Made by a program: the position numbers and the translations under genes
Shown here: one piece after another, positions 43,988 to 52,216 of the stretch
How the letters are laid out: every line of letters starts with the position of its first letter
How positions within the stretch are numbered: position 1 is the stretch's first letter
Notes under the pieces: generated by a model
The model's input: the letters and a program-made list of their open reading frames with translations, nothing else
The model's database searches: none
Told to the model about the DNA's origin: nothing
DNA from: Gammaproteobacteria bacterium
GTDB lineage: Bacteria > Pseudomonadota > Gammaproteobacteria > SZUA-152
Assembly: GCA_029882975.1 (NCBI GenBank)
Contig: JAOUJW010000025.1
Coordinates: 1 to 64,000 of the forward strand
DNA length: 64,000 nucleotides
Reading direction: 5' to 3'

Positions 43988-44355
43988 TTTAACTCTCTTA
44001 GAATTTTGTGAATCTGACCGACGACGCGGTCTGGGTCTATAGGTTTTTCAATGTATCCGCTGCAGCCTATTTGAAGCAAGCTCTCTCTGTCACCGGCCAT
44101 AGCATAGGACGTCATTGCGATAACCGGTAAACTTTTTCCATCGCGAAACTGTCGAATGGATTTCAAAACTTCGGCTCCATCAATATCCGGTAACTGGATA
44201 TCCAGTATTACCAAATCGGGTCCTGCAGTACGCGCAAGCTCAATACCTTCCTTACCGGTCAGAGCACGTAAAGTTTCATAGCCGCTTGCCTCCAAAATGA
44301 AGGTTATGAGCTCCATATTATTATCGTTGTCTTCAATTATCAGTACTTTTTCCAT
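43972..44355 (-). CDS. Single-domain response regulator (second copy)
   Basis: A CheY/DivK-like receiver of 127 residues with no output domain. It has IIEDNDNNMELI, the acceptor in LVILDIQLPDIDG and the Lys in GYIEKPIDPDRV. It is a close relative of the receiver encoded 43 bases upstream; shared text includes NNMELITF, LLDIQLPD-type text and GYIEKPIDP. The two probably arose by tandem duplication. As a diffusible receiver it can shuttle phosphate between the two kinases of the operon. Confidence 0.9.
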   Translation of the reverse strand: MEKVLIIEDNDNNMELITFILEASGYETLRALTGKEGIELARTAGPDLVILDIQLPDIDGAEVLKSIRQFRDGKSLPVIAMTSYAMAGDRESLLQIGCSGYIEKPIDPDRVVGQIHKILRELKCEYS

Positions 44356-44397
44356 TGAGTATCCTGACTGACTTTCCGGCTATACCTGACTACACAC

Positions 44398-44772
44398 CTA
44401 TGCTACGCAATTCTCTACAATTCGGTTAATTTCGCCAATCACGCTGGCAGGGTCTATTGGTTTTTCAATGTAACCGGCACATCCCGAAGCGATTAAACGC
44501 ACACTGTCTCCCGTCAAGGCGTAAGAGCTAACCGCTATAATCGGAATTGACAAGCCTTTTTCCATATTTCGAATCCTCCTTAGCACCTCAATTCCGTCCA
44601 TATCCGGCAGTTGAATATCCAACAATATAAAGTCCGGGTCGGCTGTTTTAAATATCTCGATACCTTCAGCACCTAAAGTCGCGGGAATGACAGAGAACCC
44701 GTTTGCTTTTAGCAAAAAAGTGATTAACTCCATATTGTTTGAATTATCTTCGATGACCAGCGCGGTTTTCAT
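44398..44772 (-). CDS. Single-domain response regulator (first copy)
   Basis: A receiver of 124 residues: VIEDNSNNMELITF at the acidic start, the acceptor in FILLDIQLPDMDG, and the Lys in GYIEKPIDPASV. No output domain is attached. It lies 18 bases after the GAF kinase gene and before its own paralogue. DivK-like receivers of this kind act as phosphate shuttles or as allosteric regulators of kinases. Confidence 0.9.
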   Translation of the reverse strand: MKTALVIEDNSNNMELITFLLKANGFSVIPATLGAEGIEIFKTADPDFILLDIQLPDMDGIEVLRRIRNMEKGLSIPIIAVSSYALTGDSVRLIASGCAGYIEKPIDPASVIGEINRIVENCVA

Positions 44773-44790
44773 AGGCTACTCTATACCCCA

Positions 44791-46719
44791 TTATTGTTTT
44801 GAAAAATACACTTTTGGAAGAAGCAAACGAAAAGTGCTGCCATGCCCGGGTACACTTTCAACTTCGATACTTCCTTTTAATAAATCAATCACGAGTTTTT
44901 TGGTTAGATATAGCCCAAGACCTGCTCCGCCCGCTTTAACTTTCAAGTGCGATGAAAGCCGTTCAAATGCTTGAAAGCAGTTTTTCATCTGATCGTTTTC
45001 AATACCTATTCCGGTATCGATAATCTGAACTTCCACGGCTTCTTCAGACTCCTGCACTTCGATCGTTATACCACCCGCCTCTGTATACTTAACCGCGTTT
45101 GAGACCAAGTGCCGCAAACACTGTGTTACTCGCTTACGATCCGTGTGCATTTCTATTTTTGTTACACCCTTGACCGCCAAGGTCAATCCTTTTTTATTCA
45201 CAAGGCCGGTAAACTCATCTTTAACTTCGTCAATTGCCGAGCTCAGAGAAAAACTACTGGGAAAAACATCCAGTCGATGACCTTCAATTTTTGCGATATC
45301 AATCACGTTTACGATGAGTTCCAGCAGGTGCTTCGCTGAACCGTATACCCGCTTGAGTTGATCGCTTTGTTTTTCGTTTAATTCGCCCGACATCCCCTGC
45401 AATACAATTCCGGTAAATCCGATAATGGAGTTCAATGGTGTACGAAGCTCATGAGACATAGAGGCGATAAACAGGGACTTCAATTTGTCCAAGTCTTTGA
45501 GTTTTTCATTAGCCTCGCGTAATGTTTTGGTCCTGTTTTCAATTTTCTTTTCCAGCTCATTATTGATGCTTTTCATTTCCAGAAACATGTAATCGCGCTC
45601 GGACCGGGAACGTAATGCGTCAAGTCCATAGGCCAAATCGGCTGCAACGCTCCGCAACAACTCCAACTCATCGTGTTCAATGGACATACCGAGATTGGCG
45701 CTTATATTTAAAGCTCCAACCACTTTATCACCGACATTCAGGGGCAAGGATACCGTCGCATTGAAGCCACCCACTTCCGCATCCTCCCAACACGGCAGGC
45801 ATGACGCTTTGTTTGGAATATTCCCGTTAACCACAGGGGCGCTGGATTCGAGAGCATTGTTGATCGTCGAGCAACCGTAAGGTGTATCCATACAGTTCAA
45901 ACCCACCGACTCGGAACGATCAGAAAGACCTGCCTGGCCTAGTACTTTGAGTTTTTTTGTATCGCCTTGTTCAATGACACCAACCCAAACTCTGGAATAG
46001 CGTTTATAGGTAACCAACACATCACACATGGCTTGCGCCAACTCAGCTTCCGACTTGGCAGATAGTAAAGCTTCATTTCCAGCGTTAATAGTCATTAAGG
46101 AACGGTTGATAATGAAATGTACCTGTTCAAGTTCCTTTCTTTTTAGTTTTTCAAACTTCAAACTGGCATTGAGCTTTTCCAAGTAGTTATTGTTATCTTT
46201 GAGAATTTTATGCAGCTTTTGCGTGCGACTGCGTAAATGAGTTATTTCCCGGTTGTCACTTATGCAGGAGTTGCGAAAAGTTTTCAGTCGAATAATTTTT
46301 TGTCGAAAAATGGACTTGGGCGTACCGGCATCAAAACAATCAATAAAACCACCACGAAACAGAGCGGTTTGCTTCTCTTCATCCAGGGTCTCTACAAGTG
46401 CAATGGCGGGAATTTGATCGATGTTGCAACAACCTGCCAAATATTGCAGACATTCGATATTTTTGTCTGTCCCGGTTTCGTTGATCGCAATCACATCCAC
46501 GGTATCCCGGTCCAATATACGTTGCGCAGATTCTACATCTTGAGCATAAACCACCAACAGTTCATGATGTTGCTCAATCTTCGTAATGGGACTCAATTGC
46601 GAAATTTGCCGACCTATACACAACACCAACGGAATGTTTTCCAACCCGCTTTCCCGGTTCTTTTCTGATGCTGATTGAGCGTTTTCCGCAAAATCTATTA
46701 CGTCAGTCTGTTCAACCAT
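44791..46719 (-). CDS. Cytosolic GAF sensor kinase with receiver-like N-terminus
   Basis: This has 642 residues and no membrane helix. Residues about 30-150 look like a receiver-type fold without the phospho-acceptor motif (VDVIAINETGTDKN where D would be), so it is probably a pseudo-receiver. A coiled coil follows, then a GAF domain (about 215-385; VWVGVIEQGDTKKLKVLG, PYGCSTINNALES, GALNISANLG) with a Cys pair in ASCLPCWED. HisKA has the His in ASMSHELRTPLNSIIG, and the HATPase has SNAVKYTEAGG, DTGIGIE and GAGLGLYL. It is the first gene of the four-gene phosphorelay. Confidence 0.9.
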   Translation of the reverse strand: MVEQTDVIDFAENAQSASEKNRESGLENIPLVLCIGRQISQLSPITKIEQHHELLVVYAQDVESAQRILDRDTVDVIAINETGTDKNIECLQYLAGCCNIDQIPAIALVETLDEEKQTALFRGGFIDCFDAGTPKSIFRQKIIRLKTFRNSCISDNREITHLRSRTQKLHKILKDNNNYLEKLNASLKFEKLKRKELEQVHFIINRSLMTINAGNEALLSAKSEAELAQAMCDVLVTYKRYSRVWVGVIEQGDTKKLKVLGQAGLSDRSESVGLNCMDTPYGCSTINNALESSAPVVNGNIPNKASCLPCWEDAEVGGFNATVSLPLNVGDKVVGALNISANLGMSIEHDELELLRSVAADLAYGLDALRSRSERDYMFLEMKSINNELEKKIENRTKTLREANEKLKDLDKLKSLFIASMSHELRTPLNSIIGFTGIVLQGMSGELNEKQSDQLKRVYGSAKHLLELIVNVIDIAKIEGHRLDVFPSSFSLSSAIDEVKDEFTGLVNKKGLTLAVKGVTKIEMHTDRKRVTQCLRHLVSNAVKYTEAGGITIEVQESEEAVEVQIIDTGIGIENDQMKNCFQAFERLSSHLKVKAGGAGLGLYLTKKLVIDLLKGSIEVESVPGHGSTFRLLLPKVYFSKQ

Positions 46720-46922
46720 TACCAGAACGTCCTTGCTGCCGCGACAGTTTAAACAAATTTCAAAATAGACCTGTTGCGATTGGAGCTAACCAATGCAACG
46801 TGCTTAGACTACCTAGCTGATAATACAGCGCGTACAACAAACCCGCACAGCTCCTTGGCTCCCCGAAAGCCACTGCTGCGATGCGCACTAATTGAGCAAA
46901 TTTCCCCTTAATTATAGTCTAC

Positions 46923-46948
46923 TATTCATACCCTGGCATCTATGAATA
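46923..46948. repeat. Hairpin in the gap upstream of the phosphorelay operon
   Basis: TATTCATA and TATGAATA flank a 10-base loop. The 258-base gap (46720-46977) between the kinase start and the phospholipase-like gene stop otherwise shows only A/T-rich promoter-like DNA. The hairpin lies just past the stop of the minus-strand phospholipase-like gene but has no U-run. Confidence 0.45.
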
Positions 46949-46977
46949 AGCATCACCACCCTATGTTCAAGAATTAC

Positions 46978-48057
46978 TCAGTCAAACTGGGGTACTTGTT
47001 TCTCTAAACGCTGACGGATTTTGGTGTGTAAATAGAACAACAACTTTTGAGTCGCTGTTATCGCTGCCATATGTCTTCGCGACGAAAATTCATCATATTG
47101 AGATTTGGTTACTTTGCATTCGGTTTCTTTACAAAATTGTAAAATCGGTGACGGTCCATCATCCGGGTCACAACGGTCTTTCATTTGAGTCAAACCAAAA
47201 CGATTCCCAAACAGCCCATAGTCCTTAAACTTCTCCTTTTCCCGTTGATGGCACTGATGGTGTTCACTCCAAAACAATGACCAGGTGAACACTTGCTGAG
47301 TTTTACCCACAATCACACTTAAACTTTCCTTTTCAGCCGCCACCAAGGTCTGCCGGGCCGTTTCCGCCAGTAGCGTTTCCAATTGAGCTCCCTCCTGCAA
47401 CACCGCTTTGCAAATGCTGTCTCTGTTCTGTTCAAATACACCAGAGGCCGTTGCCGGTTTAAATGAATAGGATTGGAATCGATCACGTTGCCCGGACCAG
47501 TGATAGATGGGAATTACATTAGCGGGGACAGTAACATCCTGGACATAATGACTTAATCGCCCCATGGTTTCGTACAGTTTCTTAAACTCAAACTCCTGTA
47601 GGAAGGGATTTTTTAACATACGGTCCGCGGCATCCAGTAACTCGTAGAACCGGGTGTTTAACGAAATTTGCGCGCCAGACTCGCTCAAGCCCAGATCACC
47701 CTTGGGGCTGTAGAAATGCCATTGCCGACCTCGATTGGGATTATGCAGAATACTGTCTTCCAATTTGGAATATTGGACAAATAGATCCCGGTACTTCACC
47801 GACCAGGCGTCGCTGGGGTTGCATTGTTGGTACTGCCGCAGCGCTTCTGCACTAAGTTGAGAATGTAGATTGGGTTCGTAGGCCAACGCCTTGCCGGTGG
47901 ACAGCCAACAGACAGCGAACGTGACCACAATGACGAGAACAGAAGACCGTCTAACGCTGAACGATCCTATTCTGAACAATCCTATTGAGAACGACTCGAT
48001 ACGAAGAGTACGACCGGTTTGGAATATACCGACACTCTGTAAAAATAAGTTAACCAA
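46978..48057 (-). CDS. Secreted zinc phospholipase C / P1-nuclease-like protein
   Basis: The protein has 359 residues as drawn, but the start is uncertain: the drawn start is TTG, and there is no internal Met before the signal sequence (RRSSVLVIVVTFAVCWLSTGKALA). The mature part begins YEPNLHSQL. The domain shows the metal-ligand pattern of the zinc-PLC/P1 nuclease fold: H65, E100/D101 in LEDSILHNP, H114 in WHFYSP, and H170 and D174 in SHYVQDVTVP. Six residues after D174, where the fold normally has His, there is Asn (PANV), with a His at 186. The site may be altered or shifted. Substrate unknown. Confidence 0.65.
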   Translation of the reverse strand: MVNLFLQSVGIFQTGRTLRIESFSIGLFRIGSFSVRRSSVLVIVVTFAVCWLSTGKALAYEPNLHSQLSAEALRQYQQCNPSDAWSVKYRDLFVQYSKLEDSILHNPNRGRQWHFYSPKGDLGLSESGAQISLNTRFYELLDAADRMLKNPFLQEFEFKKLYETMGRLSHYVQDVTVPANVIPIYHWSGQRDRFQSYSFKPATASGVFEQNRDSICKAVLQEGAQLETLLAETARQTLVAAEKESLSVIVGKTQQVFTWSLFWSEHHQCHQREKEKFKDYGLFGNRFGLTQMKDRCDPDDGPSPILQFCKETECKVTKSQYDEFSSRRHMAAITATQKLLFYLHTKIRQRLEKQVPQFD

Positions 48058-48142
48058 AACGAACCCATTCCGCTACTAAATACGGAATTATGCACGGGCA
48101 TCTGCCCACAATCAAATCTACCAAGCCGTAAAAACCGGAAAA

Positions 48143-48943
48143 CTAGGTGTGCAAATCAATCACCAAACCATCCGCAATCCAGGATTTTAGACAAGACGCC
48201 GCCCGCAGGGCCACGGTATCTGCTTCACCTCCGGGTTGGGTCATCAAAAATTCACACAGCTGTGAAAAATCTTTTCCTTTCAGAGCCATAGGTAACAACA
48301 GAGCTTCATCTGCTTCCAAGGTACGAAATCCGGTGCGTAAGTCCCGGCGCCAGACCAGACACTGCTGTTTTGCTCCTGTATGTGCCGTTTCAGGTAGCAG
48401 TTGCTCAGCGCGCATGGCTTGCCAAATCGGAAGTATGTTCCACTCGTACTCACAGAGCGTAACCGAGGAATGAAATTGCAGCACCAATCCCGGCCATTTC
48501 TCCGGCGCTAAACCGGCCATGTGCTCCAGATTGATTGGCTCGGCGGCGGCGGCGTTAAATGCATCCACCAACGCCCATTCAAATGCCGCTATTTCATACA
48601 GGTAAGGTTGCTGGCAATAGGGGTTGGTCCTCTTTAAGAAGGACGCCATCTTTTTGCCAAACCAACGCAGAAAGGTGTTGATGGAAGGATGGGCCTGAAT
48701 ATAGTCCCGGCCCAACTCGTAAAACTGTTGCTCACCTAACAGGGCTGATAAGGCTTCGAAATCCGCCGCCAAGGCCTCCACCAGACGCGCAACATAAGCA
48801 TGAGCGTAAATATTTAAACGAAATCCTTGAGTCAGTACACCCTGCTTACTGATGTGCTCTCTAATACCGGGGTTTCCTTGCATTAAATATTGCTTAAAAA
48901 CCTGTTGGAGCTGCTCCAGGGAAATCGATTGCGATTGACTCAT
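48143..48943 (-). CDS. DUF2063 protein, bufferin partner (BufC/HvfC-like)
   Basis: This 266-residue protein has the DUF2063 N-terminal domain: LQQVFKQYLMQGNP, GFRLNIYAHAYVARLVEALA, DFEALSALLGEQQFYELGRDY and HPSINTFLRWFG. Proteins of this type (HvfC, related to MbnC of methanobactin synthesis) form a complex with the DUF692 oxidase and deliver the precursor peptide. The start overlaps the DUF692 stop (ATGA), so they are coupled. It is the last gene of the bufferin operon. Confidence 0.9.
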   Translation of the reverse strand: MSQSQSISLEQLQQVFKQYLMQGNPGIREHISKQGVLTQGFRLNIYAHAYVARLVEALAADFEALSALLGEQQFYELGRDYIQAHPSINTFLRWFGKKMASFLKRTNPYCQQPYLYEIAAFEWALVDAFNAAAAEPINLEHMAGLAPEKWPGLVLQFHSSVTLCEYEWNILPIWQAMRAEQLLPETAHTGAKQQCLVWRRDLRTGFRTLEADEALLLPMALKGKDFSQLCEFLMTQPGGEADTVALRAASCLKSWIADGLVIDLHT

Positions 48944-49776
48944 GCCGCTTGCCCCAAAACTAAAGCGCCTACTCGACGAGCCTGCTCTAATTCCTGCATC
49001 AATTCCTCGAACGGAGGCATACGATCATCGCGTTCGATCATGGTGGATACTGCCCCAAACCGCTGCAAAGCCTGCTCGTACAAATGCCAGACCGGGTCAG
49101 ACACTTTGTGATCATGAGTATCAATAACATAGTCACCGTAGTCGCTGTGGCCTGCCAAATGTATTTGTCTCACCCGTTCCACCGGCATGTGATTGATATA
49201 ATCCATCGGATTGAAGCTGTGATTACGGGCGCTCACATACACATTATTGATGTCCAATAACATCAAGCAATCCGCACGTTCAACCACAGCGCAATAAAAC
49301 TCCCATTCCGACATGTGCGAATGCTCATAGCTGACATAGCTGGACACATTTTCCAGTAAAATACGACACCCCAAATAATCCTGTACCTGCAGCACCCGCT
49401 GCGCCACGTGATCAATCGCTTCCTCTGTATACGGGAGTGGCATTAAGTCATGCAGATTGTGACCACCATAGCCGGTCCAGCACAAATGGTCTGATATCCA
49501 CTTCGGTTGCGCGCGCTGTGCCAGTGTTTTTAACTGTTGGAGATAATCCCAATTTAACGGATCCACGCTGCCAATGGACAAAGAGACCCCGTGCATAACC
49601 ACAGGATAATCGCGGCGTACGGCATCCAGATAGTGTAGTGGTTTACCACCATCGACCATGTAGTTTTCACTCAATATCTCAAACCAATCAACCTGCGGAC
49701 GCTCCTGCAAAATCGTATCGTAATACTCGGACCGCAAGCCCAAACCGTAGCCTAAATAGTCTGTCTCATTGTTCAT
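48940..49776 (-). CDS. DUF692 multinuclear iron oxidase (BufB/HvfB, MbnB-like)
   Basis: MNIO enzymes use a two- or three-iron centre to convert Cys residues of a precursor peptide into oxazolone/thioamide or thiooxazole groups that bind copper. The 278 residues carry the expected metal ligands on a TIM barrel: H62 in VMHGVSLSIG, the SDHLCW and NLHDLMPLPY region (96-116), E142 in LLENVSSY, D175 in LLDINNVYVSARNH, H206 and H210 in QIHLAGHSD, H221 in DTHDHKVSDPVW, and E248 in MIERDDRMP. It lies downstream of the bufferin precursor gene, with GGAGAG before the ATG. Confidence 0.95.
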   Translation of the reverse strand: MNNETDYLGYGLGLRSEYYDTILQERPQVDWFEILSENYMVDGGKPLHYLDAVRRDYPVVMHGVSLSIGSVDPLNWDYLQQLKTLAQRAQPKWISDHLCWTGYGGHNLHDLMPLPYTEEAIDHVAQRVLQVQDYLGCRILLENVSSYVSYEHSHMSEWEFYCAVVERADCLMLLDINNVYVSARNHSFNPMDYINHMPVERVRQIHLAGHSDYGDYVIDTHDHKVSDPVWHLYEQALQRFGAVSTMIERDDRMPPFEELMQELEQARRVGALVLGQAA

Positions 49777-49885
49777 GACTGCTTACTCTCCAACACCCGC
49801 TTCTCTTGCTTAACTATTGAACTGATTAACCAAAGGGGCGAATTCTATTAAGGAAAACGCCCATTTAGTCTAGGCTTTGGGTTTT

Positions 49886-50140
49886 CTATTTTCCGACTTT
49901 ACCGCCTACTTTGTCGCAAGCTTCCTTGGAAATACTGACAAAACCCTGTCCTTTGCAGGCAGACTGACCTTTACAGGCATTGGTTGCACTCTTGCAATCA
50001 TTATTGCCTTTGCACTTATTTACACCATAGCAATGTACCTTGGCATCAGATTCTCCTGCCATGGACGCCATGGGCGCCACGCTAAACAAACCCGCTGCTG
50101 CAACGGCTAAAGCCACGCCTGTGTTTTTATGTACACTCAT
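49886..50140 (-). CDS. Bufferin-type precursor (Cys-rich periplasmic peptide)
   Basis: I place the start at 50140 (MSVHKNTGVALAVA), preceded by GGAGGAAATT, giving 84 residues. A signal peptide ends near SMA (28). The mature peptide has six Cys at about 37, 43, 49, 56, 62 and 75: HCYGVNKCKG, NDCKSATNACKGQS, ACKGQGF and KEAC. The CYGVNK and ACKGQ text matches bufferin precursors (BufA1/DUF2282 or BufA2 group; closer to BufA2, from memory). These peptides are modified by DUF692 enzymes and buffer copper in the periplasm. The gene leads the operon; a weak hairpin lies in the 109-base gap before the DUF692 gene and may set gene dosage. Confidence 0.9.
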   Translation of the reverse strand: MSVHKNTGVALAVAAAGLFSVAPMASMAGESDAKVHCYGVNKCKGNNDCKSATNACKGQSACKGQGFVSISKEACDKVGGKVGK

Positions 50141-50347
50141 AATTTCCTCCGGTTTTGGATTACACACCAGGACCGGACCACCCGGCTGGTGCAAAAGTTT
50201 TATTTAACAAGCCATTTATCGCAGAATTATCACACCAGACAATTTGAGGGGGATTATCGACAACTGCTGTGATCTGCGAATTCAGCGCTCGCACAACTCA
50301 GACGCAGCAAGAGGAACTTTGTTACGAAGGAAATGAGATATGGAGTA

Positions 50348-52060
50348 TTATGCGGAGAATTTAAGCTCGGTCCGCTCCAGACGGTGGGGCTCGTCAACGC
50401 TAACCCCTTGAGCGTAATCTACCCCAATATCCTTTAATTTCAACAAGGTGGAATCGGTGTCCACCGTTTTCGCGATGGTACGCAAACCTGCAATATGCCC
50501 GATTTCATTAATGGCTTCCACTATGGCGCAATCCATAGGATCTTCCACCATATGACCGACAAAAGAACCATCGATTTTAATAAAATCCACAGGAACGGAT
50601 TTTAAATAGGAAAACGAACTTAGGCCGGAACCAAAATCATTCAGTGCCACCTGACAACCGCATTTTCTGATTTCACGAATAAATTCCGATGCAAATCCAT
50701 ACTGCGCCAAGGCCGCTGTCTCATTGATTTCAAAGCAAATCGTTTCATAAGGTACCGCGTAGCGTTGTAACTGATCTTTTACGTATTGTAAAAAACTATC
50801 ACTCAATGACGATCCGGAGACACTGAGAAAATAAACTCCCAATTGATCTCGACTTTGTACTGACTTCATGCGCTCGTTTAGGTATTCCGCTGCAGCGCGA
50901 ACAAACCAGCGATCAATTTTGGGCATGAGATTATAGTGCTCTGCCGCCGGAATATATGTATCCGCATCCAGGATGTTACCGTCGTCGTCTTCCAGTCGAA
51001 TCAAGAATTCTTTGTGCGGTTTACCACCGCTGACGTTGTTAACCGGTACAATAGCCTGCTCATAGAGGCGAAACCGGTTTTCATCCAGGGCCTGATTGAG
51101 ACGCGTCACCCAAAGCATCTCTCCCTCGCGACGGTTCAAATCATCATCTTGATGGGAATAAACTCGAATGCGATTGCCTCCAGACTCCTTAGCGGCGTAA
51201 CAAGCCAGATCCACACCCCGCATAATTTCATCTATGCCGGTGCTTTCGGCACTAACTTCCATAAACCCAATACTGGCACTAATCCGATATGGCTTTTCCT
51301 GCCATTGAAACCGAAATTCATCGATGGCATCCAAGACGCTTTCAGCAATTCGTAACGCCGGCTCACTATTACAATTTTCCAGTAAAATGCCAAATTCATC
51401 TCCACCCAAGCGCGCCAAGGTGTCGCTGTCACGAACCTGTTCTCTGAGTGTCCTGGAAATCTGTTTCAGAAAAATATCCCCGGCCACGTGACCGCAGGTA
51501 TCGTTGATAACGCGAAACTGATCCAGATCCAGATAGAGTAAACCGTTGGACTGACCGCTGTGCCAACTGGTTTCCAACACTTGTTGCAACCTCTTTTCAA
51601 ACTGATGTCGATTGTTAAGACCGGTCAAGGCGTCATGATACGCCATGTGGGTAATGGTGTTCTCAGCTTTTTTCTTGGCAAAACGGACGCTGGCATCCTG
51701 CAACTCACGCTCTATGGCCGGGGCCAAGCGAGCCAGGTTGGCCTTCATAATATAATCCTGAGCACCGGCTTTCATCGTTGCAATCGCCATTTCCTCGGGA
51801 ATAATGCCGGAAACAATGATGACAGGAATATCCAGATTCAATTCACTAAGACAATCCAGTACCGTTTTTGAATTGAGACAAGGCATGCTGTGATCGGTGA
51901 TAATTAGGTCCCACGCATATTGCTCCAGCATGGATTTCAAGTTTTCCGGGGTATCCACCCGTTCAAAATACGGCGAATATCCGTCTTTTCTAAGCTGACG
52001 AATAATCAGCAGCGCGTCGCTTTCCGAATCTTCCACTAACAGTATTCGCAGAGCCATCAC
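50348..52060 (-). CDS. Receiver-GGDEF-degenerate EAL protein
   Basis: The 570 residues are a receiver (acceptor in LIITDHSMPCLNSK), a GGDEF domain and an EAL-type domain. The cyclase site is intact (LARLGGDEFGILLEN) and the inhibitory RxxD lies five residues before it (RDSD), so it should make cyclic-di-GMP under product control. The EAL half has lost key residues: EFLIRL replaces EALLRW, LNDFGSG replaces DDFG(T/S)G, and IAKTVDT replaces IAEGVET-type text. Phosphodiesterase activity is therefore unlikely. A receptor or autoregulatory role for that half is inference. No adjacent kinase is present, but orphan kinases lie nearby. Confidence 0.9.
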   Translation of the reverse strand: MMALRILLVEDSESDALLIIRQLRKDGYSPYFERVDTPENLKSMLEQYAWDLIITDHSMPCLNSKTVLDCLSELNLDIPVIIVSGIIPEEMAIATMKAGAQDYIMKANLARLAPAIERELQDASVRFAKKKAENTITHMAYHDALTGLNNRHQFEKRLQQVLETSWHSGQSNGLLYLDLDQFRVINDTCGHVAGDIFLKQISRTLREQVRDSDTLARLGGDEFGILLENCNSEPALRIAESVLDAIDEFRFQWQEKPYRISASIGFMEVSAESTGIDEIMRGVDLACYAAKESGGNRIRVYSHQDDDLNRREGEMLWVTRLNQALDENRFRLYEQAIVPVNNVSGGKPHKEFLIRLEDDDGNILDADTYIPAAEHYNLMPKIDRWFVRAAAEYLNERMKSVQSRDQLGVYFLSVSGSSLSDSFLQYVKDQLQRYAVPYETICFEINETAALAQYGFASEFIREIRKCGCQVALNDFGSGLSSFSYLKSVPVDFIKIDGSFVGHMVEDPMDCAIVEAINEIGHIAGLRTIAKTVDTDSTLLKLKDIGVDYAQGVSVDEPHRLERTELKFSA

Positions 52061-52216
52061 TTGCCCCTCAGGTTTGGATCGCTGTTTTTGTCCACTTACT
52101 CGACTGACGCTACGCTATTACCGGCAACGAGCTATTGCTGAAAGTATAGACAGTTCTTTGATAATAATAGAGCTACGGCGTAAAAAATTTGTTTCCCGTC
52201 CTTGGCGTAGCACGTC

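Noticed and set aside
46923-46948. Terminator for the phospholipase-like gene
   Set aside because: The hairpin has no U-run on the minus strand; reported only as a hairpin.
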